Made by a program: the position numbers and the translations under genes. A stretch of 64,000 nt of DNA from Stagonosporopsis chrysanthemi (taxonomy: Eukaryota > Ascomycota > Dothideomycetes > Pleosporales > Didymellaceae), in the NCBI GenBank assembly GCA_022560025.1, contig JAFISE010000048.1, forward strand, positions 68,174 through 132,173. Direction: 5' to 3'. Shown one piece after another: positions 23,486 to 33,788 of the stretch. Positions within the stretch are counted from its first letter, which is position 1, and every line of letters starts with the position of its first letter. Below the pieces are notes generated by a model that saw only the letters and a list, made by a program, of their open reading frames with translations, was not told the DNA's origin and searched no databases.

Positions 23486-24102
23486 ATGTCGTCGCGTCAG
23501 CCCCGGTATGCTTCTCTCGACGGACCTGCGGTTGACCAGTGGTGCTAATATCGCGCAGCTTCAACCAACAAGCCCTCATTGACACCACTCCTCTGCCCGA
23601 CGACATCCCCAAGGTCAAGGAGCTCGGAGCCAGTTCTGCACCCCTCCTCAGCGCCTCGTTCTTCATCGGCGCGCGATGCAAGGCCTACAACGATGACTAC
23701 ATGATGTGCAAGACCGAGTCGAACGGCCGGGGAGAGCTGGAGTGTATGAAGGAGGGTCGCAAGGTCACCAGGTGTGCGGCGAGCGTGTAAGGATGATCGG
23801 ACTACGAAAGACTGGCAGAAATGTTCACACTTTGCAGCATCAGCGACATTAATAAGGAGTGTCTCGACCAATTCCGCTCCCACTGGCAGTGCCTCGAGAA
23901 CCACAACCAGCAGCTGTGGAACTGCAGGTCGGAGGAGCGGAGGTTGAATAAGTGCGTGTTTGACAAGCTGGTGAGTGTGGTCTGACCTTGGCCAAGGTTT
24001 TGTTACTAATAAGAGCAGTCACTCGAGAAGAAGATCCCAGATGCACCAAAGGGCGACACACCTGTTCACCTGAGGACCAGGAACATCTTTGCTACCCACT
24101 AG
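23486..24102 (+). CDS. NDUFA8: Mitochondrial complex I subunit NDUFA8 (PGIV) homologue
   Basis: Exons 23486-23505, 23559-23786, 23838-23970 and 24019-24102 encode 154 residues. The product has four Cx9C motifs, the hallmark of this quadruple-Cx9C protein: CKAYNDDYMMC, CMKEGRKVTRC, CLDQFRSHWQC and CRSEERRLNKC. The regions around them (IPKVKELGASSAPLLSASFF and CLENHNQQLWNC) fit NDUFA8. Known role: it is an accessory subunit of NADH:ubiquinone oxidoreductase on the intermembrane-space side, imported and oxidised by the Mia40 pathway. Its presence implies that the organism has a proton-pumping complex I. There is no cleavable presequence, as expected for a Mia40 substrate. Introns lie after codon 7 and inside the helical domains. 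Confidence 0.95.
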
Positions 24103-24553
24103 TTTTGTACATATTACCCGGCTACGACAATCGAGAAATCTGAAGTTACGTTCACAATGTCCAGCATATTGAAGACTTACAATGCGAGTGTCGAGAGCAT
24201 CAGCTCGAAGAATTGAGCCTTTAGCAACACTGTGGAGGTAGTCAGGGTCCCACGGATTTAATCAGCAGTTACAGGTTGCGCTGTACTCATGGTTCTTAGC
24301 AGCGTGAACCAATGTTGAGGCTGGTCAAGCCCGGTCGGTCAACTACACAACCAAAAGTAACGCAACAACGATTGACCAAAGCAACTCTGGTTGCATGAAA
24401 AATTATTTAGACAATACGGATTATTTACAGACAAGTATAAAAAGTGTCGCACATTCCCTTACCCTTTAAATCCATCAACTCCATCAACTAAACTGAACAA
24501 TTGCATCTGAACAACATTCGTCACCTCAGAACAGAGCACCTCGAAGATTGAGA
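24103..24553 (+). promoter_or_regulatory. Intergenic with TATA box upstream of hypothetical gene
   Basis: A TATAAAAA at 24436-24443 stands about 110 bp before the next ATG and is followed by a pyrimidine-rich and CAACT-rich leader. This is one of the few clear TATA elements in the window. The rest of the gap is the 3' flank of NDUFA8. Confidence 0.45.
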
Positions 24554-24994
24554 ATGCCCTACTTCAAAGTCTCTCCCGACATATTTCCCATTCCCTGTGA
24601 CGACGCTGAAGCCATTAGTACAGCTCCAGCATCAGCACGCTTTTCTGCCAGCAATTCCGCCCCAGACAACCCCGGCCTCAGTATAAGCCCCCAACCTCTC
24701 CAAGATATGTGGACCAACATTTCTGAGTTCGCTCCAAATCCGGTGCAATCTTCGCCTACTCACGCTGCCGGAACTACAGCAGCAGCAACCGAGGTCGACG
24801 ATGCGGCTGCGGACGGTGTGGAGGAGATCGTTGTTCGAAGCAGCCGAGGTGGGTTTGGGAATATTGAGTTGGTCAGCGTCATGTCTGTACGGTATGGAGA
24901 GTTCATGGTGCAAGGCTTCATTTCTGTCGTTCCAATCGTGGACAACTGGGTATTTCTAACTTCTAATCGATCATTGTGCAATGCATGGTCATAA
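24554..24994 (+). CDS. Hypothetical protein, 146 residues
   Basis: The frame from ATG 24554 (MPYFKVSPDIFPIP) to the stop at 24992-24994 is uninterrupted. The first two thirds are Ala/Ser/Pro-rich and low in structure-forming residues. The C-terminal third is different: an acidic stretch (EVDDAAADGVEEIVV) followed by GGFGNIELVSVMSVRYGEFM and a hydrophobic VQGFISVVPIVDNWVFL. I do not recognise a family. A TATA box at 24436 and a plain leader favour a real transcript. The 3' end may be wrong if an intron begins near the C-terminus. It converges tightly with APC15, whose stop lies 33 bp downstream. Confidence 0.4.
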   Translation: MPYFKVSPDIFPIPCDDAEAISTAPASARFSASNSAPDNPGLSISPQPLQDMWTNISEFAPNPVQSSPTHAAGTTAAATEVDDAAADGVEEIVVRSSRGGFGNIELVSVMSVRYGEFMVQGFISVVPIVDNWVFLTSNRSLCNAWS

Positions 24995-25026
24995 CTTCGT
25001 TCAATCGTGCCAACCTATTCCGTGCC

Positions 25027-26234
25027 TCAGCCTCTGCGGCCACCTCTCGCCGCCCTTAAGAACTGGTCTCTCAAATTCGTTCTTTGCACGGCCGGCGAAC
25101 TCCTTAGGAATGAGCTGTTGTCGAGGATCGAACTGCTGCCGTCTATTCCAAAGCTGCTGCGCCCATGGCCGAGATTGGGGCCGAGATCGATACCACGCCC
25201 TATGCTTCGACTGAAGATCACGCTCTGGGGTGCAGCTACAGTGCCAGGAAGTCCGGAACTGCGGCGCGCCGAACTGCGTCTACCAGCGCTGCGCCTCGCA
25301 CTCTGGAAGCCAGAGCTTCGCCGCATCGAGCGTGTTGTCCTCACCGAGCTGAGCCCAAGCACTCGGCTGGAAGCGCCGTCGTCGCTCGACTCCTCCAACT
25401 CGGAATCTGTGTGCTCGTAGCTGCCCGCTTCGGGGATGTCGTCATCAAGGTCTCGTTCGTCTTGCAGCACGCCTGCCATCTCTGCCTCTTCCTGCTCCAA
25501 CATGGCACTGACCTCCGCCTCGACCATGCTGCCTTCGATGAACGAGTCCTCGTTGAAAGGCATGCTCTCCTGCTCCCGCACGAGATCTTCAGTGTCAGAG
25601 ACGCTCCGCTCGTCATCACTTGAGACATCGCTCGCAGAGGATTCGCTCGCGCTGGCCTCAGCCTCAGGCACATCGTCGTCTAGATCCCTCTCCTCCTCCC
25701 CCATCTCGGCCTCCTCCATTGCTTCCCTCTGCTGTCTCTCTTCTGCATTCGCAGCCTCTTGTTGTGCTGCAGCCAGGTCCAGCATGACCTGCTCCCGGCG
25801 CGCCATGAGTTCCTGCTCCTGCTTCTCGAGCTCTTCGTCTGTGATCGCCTGCAGTGTCTTAGCCACGCCTGGGGGTCGTATCCAGCCTGCGCCGAAGCGC
25901 TGCACGTTCATCTTGCGCTGCTCGATGGTGTTCTCATCTTGCGTAAGCGCCACAAGGAGAGTCGAGGTTCGGTGTGTAGGGCGCCGTTGCTGGGCTTGCT
26001 GTTGTGCTGAGGCATTGGGAGGGGACGTGGAAGGATCGTCTACGGGGAATGGGTTGGTGGCGCGGTGGGAGGGCCAAAGGCTGGCGTCCTGTGAAGCTTT
26101 GTTAGTAGCTCTTCTGAACTCAAGTGTGTGAGGACCTTGCACAGAGACATAGTTTTGCAATGTTTGTTTTGAGACTAAGAGATGTTTTGGAGTATACTTA
26201 CCGCCCGCGGGACGATCAGTGGTAGCGACAGCAT
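25027..26234 (-). CDS. APC15: Anaphase-promoting complex subunit 15 (Apc15/Mnd2 family)
   Basis: A 33-nt first exon (26234-26202, MLSLPLIVPRA), a 113-nt intron and a second exon (26088-25027) give 364 residues. The joined N-terminus DASLWPSHRATNPFPVDDP and the segment NVQRFGAGWIRPPGVAKTLQ (about residues 75-94) are typical of fungal Apc15 proteins. A helical stretch rich in Glu/Gln follows. Then comes an acidic region in which ERDLDDDVPEA and ERDLDDDIPEA appear twice, a Ser/Arg-rich part and a basic end (RAARGGRRG). Known role: Apc15 is a small APC/C subunit that helps ubiquitylate and release the mitotic checkpoint complex. The long acidic/basic tail is much bigger than in animals (about 120 residues) but usual for filamentous fungi. 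Confidence 0.88.
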
Positions 26235-26723
26235 GGTGTTCACTTTCTCGAGCCGGAGTCGAGCTTCTATACCAAGGTGTCGCGTGCAACTCGAGGAAGA
26301 CGCGTTGGTTAGCACGCACCTCGGCACTAAGCCAACAGCCCCGTCGATCGCTCGAGCTAACGAGCCAATGAGGTGAGGCGCCGTTCAACGTGCTTCACCA
26401 CCCTCACTTCGTACGGTGATCGTGCGATTGGACGTCGTATCGCCATGTGATCACCATAGAGCAAGGTAGGTAGTAGATATTCTCATCCAGTCTCTCGCAT
26501 TCTCAAATTTTCACAGTTCCATCGTCCTTTGTCCACGGCTTCTTCGCGACCTCTTCTAACCCACTGGTGTAATTGATTACCCTGAACCATAGGAGATAGT
26601 TCACATTCTGAGACTGCTACTGTGTTGAGCGCCTTGGGTATAAATCTGATCCCTATCCACCATAGCTCACCAATACGACCCCCCAAGCAGCTGCAGACGT
26701 CCTTACCTGCTTCAATCTACGAT
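26235..26723 (+). promoter_or_regulatory. Intergenic; TATA box before small secreted-protein ORF
   Basis: This divergent region lies between APC15 and the following small gene. A TATAAAT at 26639-26645 lies about 80 bp upstream of ATG 26724. No other element is clear. Confidence 0.4.
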
Positions 26724-26972
26724 ATGCCGAGAACAAAACACTGTCTCACCATTCTCTTGTTCGCCATACTGGCCATGGTCAACGCAATACCGCGTGCAAC
26801 CCAACTGGCCGCCAGTAAGAGTGACGACTTCTGGGACAAGAAGCCGATGCATACTACAGACCTTATGGCCGGCACGGCCCGTACGACGGCCCAGCCCTCT
26901 ATTACCCGCATTCAGTCCTCCACGGAAGCTTCGGGAATACAGCATTCAAACGAAGAAACCAATGAGTTATGA
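26724..26972 (+). CDS. Putative small secreted protein, 82 residues
   Basis: ATG 26724 opens MPRTKHCLTILLFAILAMVNA, a good signal peptide (basic n-region, hydrophobic core, small residues before the predicted cut). The remaining 61 residues are Thr/Ser-rich and polar, with no cysteine, so this is not a disulfide-rich effector type. A TATA box stands 80 bp upstream. I do not recognise it. A second frame (about 26940-27153) directly downstream also looks protein-like (SYDDGVRAVFELHRVWAAQV, LVWIWGDIDIG). The true gene could therefore be longer through an intron or be broken by a frameshift; none of the simple splice choices I tried joined the two frames. Confidence 0.4.
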   Translation: MPRTKHCLTILLFAILAMVNAIPRATQLAASKSDDFWDKKPMHTTDLMAGTARTTAQPSITRIQSSTEASGIQHSNEETNEL

Positions 26973-29900
26973 TGATGGCGTTCGAGCGGTCTTCGAATTG
27001 CATAGAGTTTGGGCGGCGCAGGTGTACGATTCAGGCGGTGCATTAGTTTGGATATGGGGGGACATTGACATCGGTTCTGAGAATGATCCCAATGGGATGC
27101 TTCGAAGTGGTTTCTCAGTATCCATATTCGGCTGTCTAGGGTTCGCATCATAGGTCAGGATCTTGGTTGGTCGTTGTTGTATCTGTTAGATATGCTTGAC
27201 CGTGCCTACGCGGGACTATCTTATCACTCGACATCTTCCAAATCGATCAGTTATCAGTATCTGCGGATTGATCAGACCATGCTCTCATGTCACGGAGACT
27301 TGAGATTATGAATGTTATCAATAGGACTCTGGGTTTGTTTATGGACTAAAGTAGAGACACATCTGATTGCTTATATATTCTTGTTCATCCATTCCTCGAA
27401 GTAGATGTAGCCATCCTAGATTCAGGCGCGTAGTTGCAGACAGCACGGACATACTGCATATGTCCTTATTGAAGCTGGACGTGAAGGCTCGTCTTCCACT
27501 CTCACATCGTCTTTGGAGCTGGACTTACCAGACCTCAAACGGCAGGCCGTGCTCGATATGACCTGGCCAAGATCTACAGCTTCCCCGCAAACTCAATGTG
27601 TCCGTAAGATGCATGGGCTCCAACCTGGAGACAGCAGCCAGCGTGCTACATTGAATGCAAGGCTCACCACATCGGTGATAAGCAATGCTGAAGGTATTGC
27701 CTCCTTCCTATCGTGGACCGTCCAAAGTGGATTGTGCTGGACTTGAAGAGTAACAGAGTATGGGTGCTTCAATTGGTAGATGTGCTCTCCGACGTCACAA
27801 ATATGCGTTCGGATGCATTGCAGATCCAATCCAGATATAGGGCATGCTGGAGCAGCAGCTGTGTGGTACCAGAGTGCACATAGCAGATAGTTCATGATAC
27901 AAACGACGAGCGGGCCGGGTCGTTCATCGGCGGATGCCAAAAAAAATCTCCGCCTAATGTACATGCATTCCATATGCCGGCGGAGGATTACCGTGCTTCG
28001 TCTGACCCGCGGAAGCATTGCATAAGCAGTCGTGTCACTGCAGCTTAAAAGCAGGTCAGCTCGTCGCGAGATTTCCCGTTTTGTGCTGCCGCAGCTTTGC
28101 TGCTGGACATCTATGGCCTGTCTCATGATGGCGTGTTGTCGACATAAGGATCGACGGTAAAATTGTCGTCTAAGCTAGAGATCCTGATGGCGCGGTGAAC
28201 TCACTGAACGGCACTGTTGGCTTTAGCGACCTCTACTCAACAGCATCTTCAATCCACTTTTCATAGCTACCCTGCATGAAGTGCAGCTTACATCCCGCGT
28301 CGCTCCACATTCGTGTACCCTTGCTCCGGTTGGGGTATTGAATGTATCTCTACATCTCTTTGCCTCGAACCGTTTGTTCTCCAGGGAACAAAACGGGTTC
28401 GGAGGTCAGGTTGACCCTGCAATCGCCGTCCTCGCGCCGCGGCGTCTGCATCCCACGCTACTGCCCAGCCTGGAATAAGGTTGCCGACAATAGTCACCCC
28501 ACGGCACCATTGGAACAGCAGCACGGTAAACACCAGCTTGTGGACATCAACATTGATGTCGTGGGATCTCGGGGCCCGCCGTTAGCACTACGCAAATTTT
28601 GAGCCGCATAATAATGACCTCCACCTCAGGCCCAGATCTTCACTACCCGACAGTCCGAAATGCGCAGAGCCACAGACGGCAGCCGTGACATTCACCATAC
28701 CATTAGAAGGACTCGGTTCCGTGTCCGCCAAAAGGGATCGCGCACTTGGCGACTTGAAGCTTGTTGCGACGCAAGCGATTGGGAGTGCCGCTTAGCCGCG
28801 CTATAAACGCGGGTCGAGCTTTCGACTGGCGTGATAGTTGGAGGCGCAGTGCGAGTGCGAGACGTGGCGGATTGAAATGCTGGGCAAATGTCGGAATAAG
28901 CGAGAATGAGGTCGTTCTTACACAGTAGCTCGGGTATCCAACCCCATGGACGGCAGAGACTGGGCGTGGCTTCGAAATGGCTGAAAGTTGTGGCTCACAA
29001 CTAGAGCGTTTGCTGTTTGCTGACACACAGCTTGCCGACCGATCGAGCCGAAGTAGGATGTAGGAGAAGGTTTAAGAATCTCCTGAATGCCGTGCGATCT
29101 ATTCGTGGACGCTGGTCTTTTGTGGCATGGTTCATTTCGTAGGACGCGTACAGAAGTATCGCAATCGCGCTAGACGTGCCCGGGTCCAAAACTGGACGAA
29201 GTGCATTGGAGACAACACCTGATAGGTTGTAGACACCAAAGTTGATAGGAAATGTATTGGGTTAAATGAGGGGCAGATCCACAATCAGACAGATGGGGTA
29301 TGCACCAAGAATGCTGGTGGCCATGGCTATATCTGACCGTTCTTAAGCTGTCTTTGGCAGCCGCTAAGCCTGTACAGTATCGTGCCAGCGAGCAAGCAAT
29401 CGCATCCTCTGCAAGCCGTAACGGGACGGACGTGGAGACGAGAACGATGGCCATGTCCAATCGATACGGCTGCTGCCGTCTCATCGCCCGAATGAGGAGA
29501 AGTGATGGGGCAGAGGAAAGCGTAGACGAGCCTTGGGCGCAGACGAGCCCTGGGTGCAACGCGAAAGGCGTTCTGCAGGCTTGAGGTGGTGCTGCAGAAC
29601 AATGAACTATTCGCGGGGCTTGGTCTTGGCGCAGTTGCGTCGTATGGTGTGCATAGCGGTAGCGCTGATCTCCATAGGGGAGAGAGGAATTGCACCTTTG
29701 CACGTATCTTGGTTGCCTAATGTGACGGTGCGAAAAACGAAGGAGCCTTGGACATGCACCAGCCACTCAATGATGTAAGGACGCGATGCACAGGCAATCG
29801 ATACCTATGGATGCACGTGCATGCTCTAATGGAGTACACTGCTGGGCTATGAGCGGCAGTGTGCAGTAGGCCTTGACATTCCCTGACCTGCGCTTGCAGT

Positions 29901-30753
29901 AGTTCACCTGTGCGCTGTTTGCTCCACCAGCTCAGGCTATCTGCATGAGAGCATATCGACAAGTGGAGACCTGATGAGGGAACGTCAGCTTGCTCCACAA
30001 CTAAGGCTCTGGACCATGGAGTGACCATGCACTGCTTCGGCATACCGAGCACGCAACATGAAGCCTAGCCGGTATGCCGGTTTGAACATCAGCAGCTTGT
30101 ATGATCTGTGTGGAGACGAACAGCGAGCTCGCAGCACGATGCTTGAGTCGGCACTGACCGATAGACGGCACATGTGTTGTCCGAAGGCGTGGATGGTTGT
30201 GGCGACCTACCAAGATTAAGGCTCGGAGGATAATGATTGTGTTTTAGAACTCAACGATATGCTGTCCTATGTGCTCTGTATATCCATGATTGCTACCCTC
30301 GGGGCGTCCAACCGGACTTGTGATATGTCCTGCATCTGCTATGAATGCCGCTGTGAGACCGAGTACGATGGACTTTGACGTTCACGGTTCACCGCGTGGA
30401 CCACGAGCCACCATGCTGCCGTGTGCCGTTGTAGCGCCGGTGACATGCCAGATACGTCGTGTTCATGCAGGACCCATTTCAGCGATTGTCGACCACTCAC
30501 TACCACGGGTGGAGAGTGTCCATACTGCTGAGATTGTCATTACAGCACCTCAGCCTCGCTCCACGAAATCATTGAGGTCGAGTTTAACTTCTGAACTTGT
30601 ATCTGCAGGGTGGACTGGATCTGGGGAGCAGCCGCCTGTCAAGTAACCTGAGATCTGGGGTGCGTCGACGATGTCCCCATGACACAGGACTTGCGTGACA
30701 TGTGATAGAAAGCTGCATGAGAAACCTCATGGCTTTTGGCATGCGACATGCTT

Positions 30754-30831
30754 GGTGGAAGTCAGCGGTGGAAGTCAGCGGTGGAAGTCAGCGGTGGAAG
30801 TCAGCGGTGGAAGTCAGCGGTGGAAGTTAGC
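30754..30831. repeat. 13-bp minisatellite, six units
   Basis: The unit GGTGGAAGTCAGC is repeated six times head to tail. Five units are identical and the last differs by one base (GTTAGC). It lies in non-coding DNA. Confidence 0.97.
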
Positions 30832-33049
30832 TGCAAACCAATTTAAATTTCTGATACGTTAGGACATATACTTAAGAAGTATCTAGCTGTGACGATTGTA
30901 TTAAATCGCTACATAGACAGGTTTAAGAGTGTCCATCAAACAAGACAATGAGTAACGTATCCAGACGGTTGGTTACATGCACGTCCAGAGCATATTAAAC
31001 TTTCGTAGCTGAGTATGTTCGATAGTAGTTATCTGCACCGTTATAATAATACACTGTTCGGAGACGGTGCGTTTCAGGAATACCTGTACACTGGATCACC
31101 CCAAAACGGACATGGACCCGCAGCGTTCCAAAACCAGTGATCCATACGGAGAGCCAACCGGCGTTAGCAGAGATCTGCCAAACTGCAAAAGACATGGCCA
31201 GGACCCGCAGACTAGTGGTATTTCCACATGAGTTCATCAAACCAGCTGCGAGCTGCATGCACGGAAGGCCTAGGTGCTGCCTCAAGGAGTGGTTGTCCAA
31301 CTGGCATCTTGATGGTTCATAACGCAAGGTTTATTCTCCGCGCAAGAACGGCACGCCGTTGCGAAGTTGAGGATGGTGATCAGCTCGCGGGGACAGATGT
31401 AGTGGAGATTTGCTCTGACTAAATCGTACTCTAGCTGTTGGGATGGCGGGGATATCGCAGGACCCACCGTTTCCGGTCCTAAATTCCGGGGTTGGAGTTG
31501 GAGTCCGGTCGAAAAGAGTCTCCAGTGTCCACCTGCTCTGTCGAAGGGAACACAAGTGGCAAATCACGGCGATGACAGCAGGACGAGTACATGGCGTCAG
31601 AGCGTGCTGCAGTGACACATACTTTGCTGTCCTTTTCGTCTTCGTGTCGCAACTGAACAGACCGCTGTTCCTGACTACAACAGATAGTGCAGACGCGAAT
31701 TGATAATTAGCTTTGGTGCCTCGCGTAATAGGTGAGATGTTCGATGACCTCAAAAGCCAGCCAAGACTCGAGGCTGAAGACGCTGGCGGCACAAGCGTGG
31801 ATCCAGATGCCGACACACAGCGAATGGGGGCCGAGAGCAGGTAGGGAAAAAGGCGATCGGTTATTGTCAGGCGTCGGAAAGCCGAAGTCGCTTTGTGAGT
31901 CGTTGCATTCCGAAAAACTCAGCGGTAGTGTATCGCCACTGGAGGCGGGGGCTAGCTAGCGGACGGTATCCGTGGGGTCAGACTTTTATGCATTATTACA
32001 GCAGGCCAGGATTATTACTATCGAGCTGATGGCGCGGTGGTTTCTGTTACGCGGCGGATTGCGCGACCAGGGCCCATTGGAGCGCGAGCAAGCAGCCTGG
32101 CGCAGAGTTTTATCGAGCGGGCAGGTGTGCGTGTGCTGGCTGCCGGCTGTGCACGCGTCGCCTGTTGTGCCTGTTAGCTGCGTGTGCGTGGGCGTGGACG
32201 AGGACGGCGGCGGCGCGGCGGGCTGCCCCTCCAGTGGCCGGCAGCATTCAGCCCTGCGACGAGACGAGCGCTCTAGCATGGCCTGGCGACGAACGTCGAC
32301 GGCGGGCGGGCAGCAGCAGCCAGCAGCCATTCGAGTCCGCTGGAGACGCGCCCAGCGCGAAGGAAGCGTGGCGCGCCGTCGGCCTGCCGGATGGCAATCC
32401 GCGGGCTCTGGCAGGCACAGCGAGCAGGATGCTGCTAGCCTCCAGCTCCAGCATGAGCGCACAGGCGCGGCGCGGCGATGGGCTGGCGCCGTGGCCATGG
32501 CTCATGGGGCAGCATCCTGCAACGCCTGCAGTGCCTTGCCTTCGATGACAAGATGAGAGCAGAACGGCGCAGCTGCACGGCAGCCGACTCTTTCCGCCGG
32601 GGCCTGCCCTCGCCTGCCTGCGCTGCATGTCACCCCTCACAGCGCGCGATAAAGCCAAAGCCCCCCAGGACGGCCGCTGCAGCTAGTGCAGTTAGCCGTG
32701 CCCGGCTCGTGCATCGCGACGGCGGCGATGTTCAGGTACATCTCCCGCACGCTTGCATTGCCCGTTTGGAGGGCACACTGTGCGCAGCAGCAGGCCCACT
32801 GCGTCTGCAACGCGGCCGACCCAGGCGGGCAGCGCAGCAGCAGCACGGCCAGGTGAGTGTGTCCCCAACGGGCAGCATGGGCGACGCGGCACCGCGAGCC
32901 GGCGCAGTGCGGGCACACGAGGGGTCGTGTCGTCGAGTACCTGTACATAGCTGCTGTTCAGACGCGCTCTGGGGCGCTCAGGCCCTCGGACGCTGGTGTT
33001 CGTGCGCCAGCAGGGGTCCCCTTGGCGGATTGACGTTGCTTAGAGCGCG

Positions 33050-33088
33050 GCGACGAGCGAGCGACGAGCGACGAGCGACGAGCGACGC
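33050..33088. repeat. Short tandem repeat (GCGACGA)
   Basis: GCGACGA-type units repeat about five times with one four-base interruption, in the long upstream region of the SPT23/MGA2-like gene. Confidence 0.85.
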
Positions 33089-33252
33089 AGCCTTCGGTCG
33101 GAGTGGGGTGCTGCTGGTGCGTGTTAGCAAGAGAAATACAAGCCGCGCGCGCCCCTACACTGGACCTCAATTCACCCTCCGCAGCCCACCTTTCTCCTCT
33201 GCTGCCCCGCCCGCCCTGCTCGACTGCCGCCGCTGCTGCTGCTGCTGCCACT

Positions 33253-33287
33253 TGCCATTTGCCATTTGCCATTTGCCATCTGCCATT
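33253..33287. repeat. Short tandem repeat (TGCCATT), five units
   Basis: Five consecutive TGCCATT units (the fourth is TGCCATC) follow a GCTGCTGCT run, about 500 bp before the next start codon. Confidence 0.9.
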
Positions 33288-33788
33288 TACCGTCGCCATC
33301 CATTATTGACCCTCGCCGCCCTCGACACCACACACCTTGCGGCGCCCTCCCCTGAAACATTTTCCCCACTAGGCCCAGAGAACGCCCTGGTAGGCGATCA
33401 CACGCACCGTGATTGGCCCACTTCCGGCTCCGCACCGCTTCTCCATCACCGCTCCCAGCGTTGCGTTGTGCTCTACCACTGCGCGCCCGCGACGTCTGCC
33501 TCACCCACGGTTCTGCGTTCCATTGTTAGCCCCAATTATATTATTTGCAGCGCCCGCGCCCTGTCCACGGCCCACCCTCGCTTTCTTGCTCTCGTCCACG
33601 TTCGCTTCGTCCGAACTACGGCAAGACGGCCGCGCTCAGCACCCATTCGTCTCGCGCGACCCACTCTCGACGGCCACAACGAGCAACTGCACCTCGCCAG
33701 TAGCTCCAACACTTTGGCCCGCACAGCTCAGAGCAGCCGACTCGTCGCTGCACCGCTCTAGCCAACCGACGTGCTGCACGTCCTCGCC

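Larger units (their letters stand above)
26973..33788. other. Gene-poor 6.8-kb region
   Basis: No gene can be supported over 6.8 kb. Open frames on both strands are short or low-complexity. Visible structures are a 13-bp minisatellite (30754-30831) and, from about 31970 to 33780, a GC-rich, Ala/Arg-codon-biased stretch with GCGACGA and TGCCATT tandem repeats that leads into the transcription factor gene. Two AT-rich patches lie near 30830-31060. I see no terminal repeats, transposase motifs or RNA genes. Confidence 0.5.

Noticed and set aside
32478..33761. 427-codon plus-strand open frame as a protein
   Set aside because: Low-complexity Ala/Arg/Ser/Cys composition over GC-rich repeats, no domain, and it lies in the upstream region of a real gene.
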